Source: Modicisalibacter sp049808615 (GTDB lineage Bacteria; Pseudomonadota; Gammaproteobacteria; Pseudomonadales; Halomonadaceae). Taken from it: a stretch of DNA of 64,000 nt. This document shows positions 1-6,270 of this stretch, piece after piece. Made by a program: the position numbers and the translations under genes. The notes under the pieces were generated by a model. The model was not told the DNA's origin. It ran no database searches and saw only the letters and a program-made list of their open reading frames with translations. How positions within the stretch are numbered: position 1 is the first letter of the stretch; each line of letters begins with the position of its first letter. The stretch is taken from positions 14,528-78,527 of the forward strand of contig NZ_JBNCAN010000023.1 in assembly GCF_049808615.1 (NCBI RefSeq), written 5' to 3'.

Positions 1-44
1 AGTCCGGCAACGACATTACCATCACCGAGATTTCGCAGCAGTAA
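1..44 (+). CDS. 3' end of an unidentified upstream gene (partial)
   Basis: An open frame enters from the left edge and ends at the TAA at 42-44; the last visible residues are GNDITITEISQQ. Only about 14 codons are present, too few to name a family. It lies upstream of and in the same direction as the TVP38-type gene, about 100 bp away. It could also be chance read-through. Confidence 0.3.
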   Translation, partial: SGNDITITEISQQ

Positions 45-140
45 CCAGCCGAATTACAAGGTAAAGGCGGGTCGACCCAATGATTTTAAAAGGGTCCTTC
101 TTCTGCTTACGTCAGGCGTGATTGCCAATGAGTAGCATCG

Positions 141-881
141 ATGCCTCTTGGTAGCGGGAATAGGGCTATAGAACGCCCTGCCAAACGGCCTTGGCGGCTC
201 ATCCTGTTGGGGATGGCGATACTAGCCATTTTTCTCGTAACGGCGCTGGTATTGTGGCGAACCGGTGTGCTCGAGGTCCTGCGGGATGGCCAGGAGCTTG
301 AGCAGGTGGTGACACGACTCGGGCCCTATGGCCCGGCGTTGGTCATCGGGCTCATGACGCTAGCGATCGTCATGAGCCCGATACCCAGCGCCCCCATCGC
401 TCTGGCCTCCGGCGCGGCCTATGGCCATGCTTGGGGTACGCTCTATGTGGCCATCGGTTCCGAAGCCGGTGCGCTGATCGCCTTTACCATCGCTCGCCTC
501 ATCGGCCACGATGCAATGAGGGCGTGGCTGGACTCGCGTCTATCCACCGGCTTTCTGCACCGCTTCATGACCTCGCAAAACGCCTTGATGATGGTTGTCT
601 TTGCCACACGCCTGATGCCTTTTCTTTCCTTCGATCTTGTTAGCTACGCCATCGGCCTGACTCCCCTCAGGGCCTGGCGCTTTGCCATCGCAACCTTGTT
701 GGGCATCCTGCCGGCAAGCTTTCTGCTGGCCCACTTCGGCGACGAACTCGCCTCTGGTGATTGGCAACGCATAGGCCTGACGGTGCTCGTCCTCGGAGGG
801 ATCACGCTTCTGCCCGTGGCTTGGAAAATGGCACCGTCCCGCTATCGAAGGGCCTTGAGGCAATGGTTGCGTTTGAGATGA
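141..881 (+). CDS. TVP38/TMEM64 (SNARE-associated/DedA-like) membrane protein
   Basis: A 246-residue integral membrane protein with a basic N-terminus, one TM helix at about residues 20-42 and four to five further hydrophobic segments. The central segment (about 70-110, with PIPSAPIALASGAAYG followed by a Gly-rich stretch) and the second one (about 145-185, ATRLMPFLSFDLVSYAIGLT) match the re-entrant-helix signatures of the VTT/TVP38 family. These proteins act in the inner membrane, and related members are implicated in lipid or metal handling; the substrate here is unknown. No clear Shine-Dalgarno precedes the ATG at 141. An ATG at 213 is a weaker alternative that would remove the basic leader. 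It converges on the Met-rich gene through a shared hairpin. Confidence 0.8.
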   Translation: MPLGSGNRAIERPAKRPWRLILLGMAILAIFLVTALVLWRTGVLEVLRDGQELEQVVTRLGPYGPALVIGLMTLAIVMSPIPSAPIALASGAAYGHAWGTLYVAIGSEAGALIAFTIARLIGHDAMRAWLDSRLSTGFLHRFMTSQNALMMVVFATRLMPFLSFDLVSYAIGLTPLRAWRFAIATLLGILPASFLLAHFGDELASGDWQRIGLTVLVLGGITLLPVAWKMAPSRYRRALRQWLRLR

Positions 882-892
882 CAAACGAAGAA

Positions 893-918
893 ACGCCCCG
901 GTGTTGTCACCGAGGCGT
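893..918. terminator. Bidirectional terminator-like hairpin
   Basis: An 11-bp stem with one mismatch (ACGCCCCGGTG / CACCGAGGCGT) around a TTGT loop lies between two convergent genes. On the minus strand the stem is followed by a T-rich run (GTTTCTTCGTTTG), so it best fits termination of the Met/Gln-rich gene. Confidence 0.6.
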
Positions 919-940
919 CACGAGGGTGGCGTGAGGAAGG

Positions 941-1366
941 CTATTCGCTGTCGTCCTGCATGGATTGCTGGGCCTGCATGTGCTCCATCATCTGCTGCTG
1001 CATGCTCTGCATCATGTCCATGCATTGCTGCATCATTTTCTGGCGTTGCTCGGGGTCCATGTTCTGCATGTTCTGGCCCATGCCGCCCATGGACTGATGC
1101 ATCTGCTGCATTTGCTCCATGTGCTGTTGCATCAATTGCTGGCGTTGCTGCGGATCTTGCGTGTTGTGAAACTGCCGCATCGTGCCTTGCATTCCCTGCA
1201 TGCGCTGCTGCATGTCACCCCGATTCATCATCCCCATGCCTTGCCCCATGCCATGATTCATTCCCGAGCCAGCATCTTGCTGGTTGGAAGAAGCATCCTG
1301 CTGGGCATAAGCCAGGGGCAAGGACAATAAGGCCGCCATAGCGACGGTAAATACGAGCTTTTTCAT
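941..1366 (-). CDS. Secreted Met/Gln/His-rich low-complexity protein, putative periplasmic metal-binding
   Basis: A 141-residue protein. The start is the ATG at 1366 because AAAGGAG lies 7 bp upstream; a start at 1408 would add 14 residues before the signal peptide. Residues 1-21 are a Sec signal (MKKLVFTVAMAALLSLPLAYA, likely cut after AYA). The remainder is dominated by Met and Gln in repeats such as MQGMQGTMRQ and QMQQMHQSMGGM, with an amphipathic helical pattern and no Cys. Met-rich extracytoplasmic proteins commonly bind Cu(I)/Ag(I) (compare PcoE, SilE, CusF). Homology to those is not claimed; the function is inferred from composition and from a TTCAG-box promoter shared with the copper genes. 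Confidence 0.7.
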   Translation of the reverse strand: MKKLVFTVAMAALLSLPLAYAQQDASSNQQDAGSGMNHGMGQGMGMMNRGDMQQRMQGMQGTMRQFHNTQDPQQRQQLMQQHMEQMQQMHQSMGGMGQNMQNMDPEQRQKMMQQCMDMMQSMQQQMMEHMQAQQSMQDDSE

Positions 1367-1410
1367 GACACTCTCCTTTGTATTGAATGGCTTGATAACC
1401 AAACACACTC

Positions 1411-1443
1411 AGGTTAGACATTATATCTGAAAATAAACTGAAA
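1411..1443 (-). promoter_or_regulatory. Tandem TTCAG box plus -10 for the Met/Gln-rich gene
   Basis: Reading the minus strand: TTTCAG-TTTAT-TTTCAG, ten bases, then TAACCT as -10. The half-sites repeat with an 11-bp period, as OmpR-family regulators prefer. The same arrangement occurs at six other promoters in the window. The leader is about 40 nt. Confidence 0.6.
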
Positions 1444-1532
1444 ACACTGGATCAGAATCTTGCCTTAGGTCAAGGTTCAGTCAAAGCTATCAACCTTTGC
1501 CGTGCATTCCGTGAGTCGATTGTGCGTAGAAG

Positions 1533-1952
1533 CTAGAGTCCTCCTCTGTCGAGCCATGCCTCGTAGATCCGCTTGTTCCATTTGCTCTGGAAGTAGGCAA
1601 TGGTGGCCTTCTTGTCATCGTCGGAAAGTTCGTCTTCGAACGCCGGCATTTGCCCGCCAATGGAAGCACCGCCCTTATTGATGGTGCGCATCAGCATGTC
1701 AAGGGAATGATGCCAGGCATGAGCGGAACCGTTGAGGGGTGGGGGAGGGTAGGAGCCATCTTCCAGCGGTGTCCTCCAGTTGAAGGTACCTTGGGCACTT
1801 CTGCCATGGCATTCGGCGCAGCTTTCCAAGAATACCGTCTTGCCCCGATCGACCTGAGACTGGGTATACCATCGCCCGTCCACTTTTTCTTCGCCACAGC
1901 CGCTGATCAATGCGACCAGAAGAATGCTCAATGAAACGTTTGCCAAACGCAT
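1533..1952 (-). CDS. Lipoprotein c-type cytochrome (class I monohaem)
   Basis: About 139 residues from the ATG at 1952, which has AAGGAG about 11 bp upstream. A start at 2018 would put 22 polar residues ahead of the signal. MRLANVSLSILLVALISGC is a lipoprotein signal with the lipobox Cys at about residue 19. One haem-binding motif CAECH at about residues 45-49 and a later Met ligand (GGQMPAF) define a class I cytochrome c, here anchored to the membrane. It may shuttle electrons to or from a periplasmic oxidase. It is divergent from the CcdA-like gene, which serves cytochrome c maturation or thiol transfer. Confidence 0.85.
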   Translation of the reverse strand: MRLANVSLSILLVALISGCGEEKVDGRWYTQSQVDRGKTVFLESCAECHGRSAQGTFNWRTPLEDGSYPPPPLNGSAHAWHHSLDMLMRTINKGGASIGGQMPAFEDELSDDDKKATIAYFQSKWNKRIYEAWLDRGGL

Positions 1953-2051
1953 CGTGTTCCGTGCTCCTTGATTTCTTGCGAGTGCCATAAGCCGACTCCG
2001 TCGGCTATGAGACGCCATGATTGCTTGCTGATGGCAAAACAGAAAAGGACA

Positions 2052-2081
2052 TAATTATCATCTTTTGCTCACGGTTTTCAA
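2052..2081 (-). promoter_or_regulatory. Candidate sigma-70 promoter for the cytochrome c gene
   Basis: On the minus strand TTGAAA at 2081-2076, an 18-bp spacer and TAATTA at 2057-2052 give a plausible vegetative promoter about 100 bp upstream of the ATG at 1952. It overlaps none of the TTCAG half-sites. Confidence 0.35.
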
Positions 2082-2126
2082 AAGCATTTGAGGGCTTTCA
2101 AGTCGGATGTTTTTATTTTTAATGGT

Positions 2127-2159
2127 ATTCAGAAAAGATTCAGCTTCAGCACGTAAACT
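2127..2159 (+). promoter_or_regulatory. Tandem TTCAG box plus -10 upstream of the ccdA-like gene
   Basis: ATTCAG-AAAAG-ATTCAG, then ten bases and TAAACT as -10. Same geometry as the other copper-island promoters. The start codon at 2349 is about 185 nt from the predicted transcription start. Confidence 0.55.
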
Positions 2160-2348
2160 TGCTGAATTTTGAAAAAGCATGATGGGCAATGCGCAGGTCC
2201 TTACCTTTGGCCAACTTACAGGTTTTATGCTTATTAGCCGACGCCTATCTTTTTTGACCGTTGGCAGCACGATACCTTCGGGTCGGGTGTTGCATGGAGT
2301 CATTGAGATCGCCTGTCGTCGACTGTTCCGATTTTAGGTGATACCGGC

Positions 2349-3074
2349 TTGGATACACTTTCCTCTATCGGTCTATTGGGTGCCCTTGTGGGTGGGCTGC
2401 TTTCCTTCTTCTCTCCCTGCACCTTGCCGCTGTTGCCGGCCTACTTATCGGTGGTCACCGGGGGTAGCGCCGGGAAACAGGACAAGCGCCTCGAGGCCAT
2501 GATCCTGAGCATGTTTTTCGTATTGGGGTTCAGCGTGGTATTCATCCTGCTGGGTCTTGGCGCCAGCAGCATCGGCCAGTTGCTACGCGGCTATCGACAG
2601 GAATTGAACTGGGTCACCGGGTCCGTGGTGATCCTGTTAGGGTTATTCATGACCGGCGCACTGCGCATGTCGTTCCTGCAGCGCAACTTCCTGCAGTTCG
2701 CCCCGACTTTCCAGGGAGGTTCGCCCCTGTCGGCCACGGTCTTTGGTGTATCCTTCGCCATAGGCTGGACACCCTGTATCGGACCTATTCTCGGTGCCAT
2801 CCTGATGGCGACCTCTACCGCTGCCAATGCCCAGTTGGGTATGATCTATCTCAGCGCCTACTCCTTGGGCATGGCGATTCCCTTCCTGATCAGCACGCTA
2901 TTGGTCAATCGCTTCGCAAGGCACAGTAAACGGCTGGGCAGATGGAGCGCCTACGCTCGTCCTATCGCCGGCGGTATCCTTGTTCTCATGGGGCTGGCCA
3001 TCGTCAGCGGCACCCTGACGCGCCTGACGAGCGTATTGACCGATTGGTTTCCGTTTCTTGCGACTATCGGCTGA
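2349..3074 (+). CDS. CcdA/DsbD-type cytochrome c biogenesis transmembrane protein
   Basis: A 241-residue polytopic membrane protein with six TM helices and the two hallmark thiol motifs: FFSPCTLPLLPAY at about residues 20-32 and GWTPCIGPILGAIL near 138-151. In CcdA/DsbD the paired cysteines carry reducing equivalents from cytoplasmic thioredoxin to periplasmic acceptors for haem ligation or disulfide reduction, including copper-oxidised thiols. The start is TTG at 2349 with AGGTGA about 8 bp upstream; no better in-frame ATG exists. The family length (about 240) is normal. Facing the cytochrome c gene and sitting behind a TTCAG box, it probably supports periplasmic redox repair or haem attachment in this island. 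Confidence 0.85.
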   Translation: MDTLSSIGLLGALVGGLLSFFSPCTLPLLPAYLSVVTGGSAGKQDKRLEAMILSMFFVLGFSVVFILLGLGASSIGQLLRGYRQELNWVTGSVVILLGLFMTGALRMSFLQRNFLQFAPTFQGGSPLSATVFGVSFAIGWTPCIGPILGAILMATSTAANAQLGMIYLSAYSLGMAIPFLISTLLVNRFARHSKRLGRWSAYARPIAGGILVLMGLAIVSGTLTRLTSVLTDWFPFLATIG

Positions 3075-3159
3075 GAGGAGGTCACTATCTTCGTCGGGCA
3101 GCAAGCCAATCCGCTGATCTACCGAATGATCCTCGAAGTTTCCCTATTTCGATGCGTAA

Positions 3160-3179
3160 GCTCAGTTTCCGCGCTGAGC
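3160..3179. promoter_or_regulatory. Dyad upstream of the ECF sigma gene
   Basis: GCTCAG-N8-CTGAGC lies between the ccdA-like stop and the sigma-factor start. It could be a weak hairpin or an operator. It does not fit the tandem TTCAG arrangement. Confidence 0.3.
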
Positions 3180-3225
3180 GTCAGGCATCTCGTCTCATTC
3201 CATTGTGTTCATAACGGAAGCCAAA

Positions 3226-3837
3226 ATGTCCCAGGATAACGACAGCAATGCAGCCAATGATGCCGTACACACGGTGATAGTAGAGGTGCACCAAAACCTA
3301 TTGAAATTTTTGATATGTCGGCTGGGAAACGAGGATGAAGCCGCCGACGTTTTGCATGATTTCTACGTCAAGGTGCTTACACGAGTCGACGATATTCGCG
3401 ACACACAAATGTTGCGCGCCTGGATGCATCGGGTGCTGGAAACGACCTTGGTCGATTATTATCGTACGCAAAGTAGTAGACGTCATATCGAAAGAGATTA
3501 TTCGTATCAAGAATCCCTAGTGTCGACTGACGAAGACGATCTGGATTTCATTATTTGCGTCTGTCTCTACAAGTTGCTGCCGACCTTGAAAGCAGAGTAT
3601 GCGAATGTCCTCTGGCGCGCCGACCTGGTGGGTGAATCTCGTGAAGGCCTTGCCGCCGCGCTCGATATCACCGTGAGCCATTTACGGGTACGTTTGCATC
3701 GAGCCCGTCAAGCATTACGACAGCGCCTGGAAGAAACCTGCCGAACCTGTCCTATGCACGGTTACCTGGATTGCCAGTGTGATTACAGCAAACATGCGCG
3801 AGCCGGAATCCAACAGGTCCCGGATGCACTGCCATAG
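3226..3837 (+). CDS. ECF sigma factor with C-terminal Cys-rich domain (CorE-like)
   Basis: 203 residues from the ATG at 3226; a start at 3205 adds seven residues with no better ribosome site. Sigma-70 region 2 spans about 15-90 (GNEDEAADVLHDFYVKVL, then the RAWMHRVL -10 recognition helix). Region 4 spans about 120-170, with an HTH ending in SHLRVRLHRARQALR. The C-terminus carries CRTCPMHGYLDCQC, four cysteines and a histidine in 14 residues. In CorE-type (ECF44) factors a comparable Cys-rich tail binds copper directly and replaces an anti-sigma factor. No anti-sigma gene is adjacent here. The assignment to ECF44 is inferred from architecture and neighbourhood. Confidence 0.8.
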   Translation: MSQDNDSNAANDAVHTVIVEVHQNLLKFLICRLGNEDEAADVLHDFYVKVLTRVDDIRDTQMLRAWMHRVLETTLVDYYRTQSSRRHIERDYSYQESLVSTDEDDLDFIICVCLYKLLPTLKAEYANVLWRADLVGESREGLAAALDITVSHLRVRLHRARQALRQRLEETCRTCPMHGYLDCQCDYSKHARAGIQQVPDALP

Positions 3838-3976
3838 CCATGCTACTGCAGCTGAAGCATCAAGTGGATTGATATTTTACGGCATCTACAAAAAGCTATC
3901 TATTAATGGCCGCCCTCTACTGTTCGAACGCATTTCCCCCTGGTTCCCCTTTGTTCATACCGTACCCCGAATTGCC

Positions 3977-4009
3977 ATTCAGCGTTAATTCAGCCTGGCT
4001 GCATAGGCT
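3977..4009 (+). promoter_or_regulatory. Tandem TTCAG box plus -10 for the YHS/ICMT operon
   Basis: ATTCAG-CGTTA-ATTCAG, ten bases, then TAGGCT as -10. The leader to the YHS start at 4129 is about 115 nt. Confidence 0.6.
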
Positions 4010-4128
4010 GGAGACTGATGAAGATCAAGAGATACCCGCTTGCTTATTGGATGATCCATAGGTTTTGCCTGGCAACCAGTATCTCCGATGAAAAGCTGCG
4101 AAGGATAGATAGTAAAGGGGGAGATGTC

Positions 4129-4473
4129 ATGGGAGAACTGGTTATGTACTTCATGCTCTGGGTAGGAGGCATCTTTCTAATGATGCGTTTTGGTCGTGGT
4201 GCTCACGTGATGGACCATGAGCGTAGTAAGGCTATGCACGGTGAGGGAGCATCAGAGGGACAGGTGACCACCGAGGGCCTGCGTTGGGTTCCACCAGCCG
4301 ACGACGTGGATCCCGTGTGTGGCAAGACCGTCAGCACCGAAAAGGCCAAATCCAGCGTGCACGATGGCCTTGTCTATTATTTCTGCTCGCGTGACTGCCG
4401 GGAACGCTTCGAGGCTGCGCCAGCGCAATATCTCGTCATTGATGAGGACAAGCGCCTCAATCGAAATAACTGA
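4129..4473 (+). CDS. Membrane-anchored YHS domain protein
   Basis: 114 residues from the ATG at 4129, which has AAAGGGGGAG just upstream; the in-frame ATG at 4018 overlaps the promoter and is unlikely. One N-terminal TM helix (about 3-20) is followed by a linker and a YHS domain at about 60-105 with the metal-binding pattern DPVCGKTV...YYFCSRDCRERF. YHS domains occur in copper ATPases and copper metallochaperones. It is the first gene of a two-gene operon with an ICMT-type methyltransferase (9-bp gap). Confidence 0.85.
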   Translation: MGELVMYFMLWVGGIFLMMRFGRGAHVMDHERSKAMHGEGASEGQVTTEGLRWVPPADDVDPVCGKTVSTEKAKSSVHDGLVYYFCSRDCRERFEAAPAQYLVIDEDKRLNRNN

Positions 4474-4482
4474 GCCTAGGCC

Positions 4483-5127
4483 ATGAACGAATCTATCAAC
4501 CATACCGGGGCCTGGGGCCTTGCGCTCATCGTCATCGTGTTGGTGTCCTGGTTCTTCTATCGCTATTTCGCCCCGAAGAACTGGCGCGAATGGGCTGGTG
4601 CCGGCGCGGTACAGGCCTTCATCATCGCGCTCTACGCCGAGATGTACGGCTTTCCAATGACCATCTACCTTCTGGTGCGTTTCTTCGGCCTGGATAGCGA
4701 GTATGTCAGCGCCAGTCTCTGGTCGACGCTGGTGGGGCTGGGAGAAACCGGCATGCTGATCTCCATGTTGCTCGGTTACGGCCTGGCGTTTACCGGCATC
4801 GGGATATTCATCCAAGGCTGGCGGCAGGTGTACAAGGCGCGAGCCGATGATCGCCTGGTGACCGGCGGACTGTATGCCCTCGTACGCCATCCCCAATACA
4901 CCGGTTTGTTCCTCGCCTTGTTCGGTGAGGGTGTGGTGCATTGGCCAACGCTCTTCTCGATCGGTCTGTTTCCGGTGATCGTGCTTGCCTATGTCTGGCT
5001 GGCCCATCGCGAGGAAAAGCAGATGCTGGCCCGGTTCGGCGACGCCTACCGCGCCTATCAGCGAAGGGTACCGATGTTCATTCCTCGCCGGGGCCAGTGG
5101 CGGGAACTGGCGGATACCTCGCGATGA
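4483..5127 (+). CDS. Isoprenylcysteine carboxyl methyltransferase (ICMT/PEMT) family membrane protein
   Basis: A 214-residue protein with five hydrophobic segments. The C-terminal half has the family core: LVRHPQYTGLFLALFGEGV at about 130-148, a hydrophobic hairpin, then HREEKQMLARFGDAYRAYQ at about 172-190, which forms the SAM-binding and catalytic part of ICMT/phospholipid methyltransferases. Bacterial members of this family often sit in metal-resistance clusters; the natural substrate is unknown. It is cotranscribed with the YHS protein. Confidence 0.8.
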   Translation: MNESINHTGAWGLALIVIVLVSWFFYRYFAPKNWREWAGAGAVQAFIIALYAEMYGFPMTIYLLVRFFGLDSEYVSASLWSTLVGLGETGMLISMLLGYGLAFTGIGIFIQGWRQVYKARADDRLVTGGLYALVRHPQYTGLFLALFGEGVVHWPTLFSIGLFPVIVLAYVWLAHREEKQMLARFGDAYRAYQRRVPMFIPRRGQWRELADTSR

Positions 5128-5314
5128 GCCAAAGTTTCACTGATATTTACACAATTAATATCCAGCAAAAGCCGAACGCACTGTAACGCTCAGCACACTG
5201 AACCGTCTATTAGGTCACCAAGAACATTGCGAGCGACACGGGCGCTTCCGTAGGACACGTGTTTGAAATCTGGCTTTTGAAAACTGAGTGTTGAAATTCA
5301 AGTGGGAGACAACG

Positions 5315-5773
5315 ATGCAAGTCGAAACATTGAGCGATGTCCTGGATTGGACCAAAGCGATCCACACCAACCTGGCGGATTGCCTGACCCACTGTGCCGA
5401 GGGCAGCGAGTGTGAACGGCTCAAGATGCTGCTGGATTATCTCGCCCAACATGAACGGGAGCTCAGCCGCGTCCTCACGCTGACCAAGCAGCATGCCACT
5501 CCTGCGGCGCTCAATACCTGGTGCTATGACTATTTCGAGAAGTATCCGGTCAAGCCCCATGAGGAGTGTCATGTCGAGTTTCGCGACATGGACACGCGGC
5601 AAGTTGTCGCCACCTTGCTCGCCGTGCATGAAAAGATCATTGGCTTATATCGCTACTTGCACCCACGCGCACAAGTGACGTCCTCCCGTGAGCTGCTCGA
5701 GCAGCTCTTGGAGCTTGAGGAACACGAAGCCATGCGTATTGCCCGGGATACGGCAAGGATGGAAGACCTGTAA
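5315..5773 (+). CDS. Unknown all-helical His/Glu-rich protein (ferritin-like fold suspected)
   Basis: 152 residues from the ATG at 5315, preceded by GTGGGAG; a TTG start at 5288 would add nine residues. There is no signal peptide or TM helix. The predicted structure is helical, with repeated His/Glu pairs typical of diiron or ferritin-like bundles (HERELSRVL, HEECHVEF, HEKIIGLYRYLH, EEHEAMRI) and cysteines at HCAEGSECERL. I do not recognise the family. Its place between the ICMT operon and the copA operon suggests a metal-stress role, which is inference only. Confidence 0.6.
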   Translation: MQVETLSDVLDWTKAIHTNLADCLTHCAEGSECERLKMLLDYLAQHERELSRVLTLTKQHATPAALNTWCYDYFEKYPVKPHEECHVEFRDMDTRQVVATLLAVHEKIIGLYRYLHPRAQVTSSRELLEQLLELEEHEAMRIARDTARMEDL

Positions 5774-5885
5774 TGGCACCTCAGCGTCTCGCATCAACTC
5801 AAACGTTCAGAATTGCTTCATTCCCCTGGCAAAGAACCAAAAATTGACCAGGATCAAGAACAGCATGCCCTCACCGTTTCTTATC

Positions 5886-5916
5886 TTGACCTTTGGGTAA
5901 CCCACAGGTTTTAGCT
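5886..5916 (+). promoter_or_regulatory. CueR-type (MerR-family) promoter of the copA operon
   Basis: TTGACC, a 19-bp spacer and TTAGCT. The spacer holds the dyad ACCTTTGGG-TAA-CCCACAGGT. The overlong spacer with a dyad between -35 and -10 is the hallmark of MerR-family activation, and the arm sequence resembles CueR sites. No cueR gene lies in the window, so the regulator must be elsewhere. A degenerate TTCAG pair (GTTCAG-N5-CTTCAT at 5805-5821) lies further upstream. Confidence 0.7.
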
Positions 5917-5967
5917 TGGTATCACGACTTGCCAACAGGGTTACCACGCATAAAAGGAGATCCAATC

Positions 5968-6222
5968 ATGTGGGAAAATATGATGGCGCATATGGGGGAT
6001 TACGGCTGGGCGCATATGCTCCTTGGCGGGCTGATGATGGTGGTGTTCTGGGGCGCCGTCATCGCCTTGGCTGTTTTCTTGGTGCGAAGTCTGATTCGAG
6101 GCCGGGACGATGGCGTTTCTCACCAGCGACCAACGGCACTGGATCTTCTGCAAGAGCGTTACGCCCGGGGCGAAATCGACCAGCAGGACTACGAGCAACG
6201 CAAGCGCGATCTTATGCATTGA
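5968..6222 (+). CDS. Small membrane protein with SHOCT domain
   Basis: 84 residues from the ATG at 5968 (AAAGGAG eight bases upstream); an ATG at 5893 would fall inside the promoter. A single TM helix at about 18-42 follows a Met/His-rich N-terminus (MWENMMAHMGDYGWAHM). The C-terminal 30 residues (ALDLLQERYARGEIDQQDYE) are a SHOCT domain, a short helical motif frequent at the ends of membrane proteins. First gene of the copA operon; its role there is unknown. Confidence 0.8.
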   Translation: MWENMMAHMGDYGWAHMLLGGLMMVVFWGAVIALAVFLVRSLIRGRDDGVSHQRPTALDLLQERYARGEIDQQDYEQRKRDLMH

Positions 6223-6270
6223 CGCTGTTTTATCCGCGCCATTGCGCCCACCAGAAGAGGGGGCTACCTA

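Larger units (their letters stand above)
1953..2348. other. 396-bp divergent intergenic region between cytochrome c and ccdA-like genes
   Basis: It holds a hairpin (AGCCGA-CTCCG-TCGGCT at 1990-2006) in the cytochrome leader, a candidate minus-strand promoter, and a TTCAG-box promoter facing right. Open frames here have no ribosome site and lack family features. The roughly 185-nt leader of the ccdA-like transcript (about 2166-2348) shows no recognisable riboswitch. Confidence 0.5.

Noticed and set aside
2058..2303. 81-codon minus-strand frame in the cytochrome/ccdA gap
   Set aside because: It runs through two promoters, lacks a ribosome site and shows no family features.
5805..5821. An eighth TTCAG box upstream of the copA operon
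   Set aside because: The second half-site is CTTCAT and no -10 follows at ten bases; the CueR-type promoter explains this operon better.
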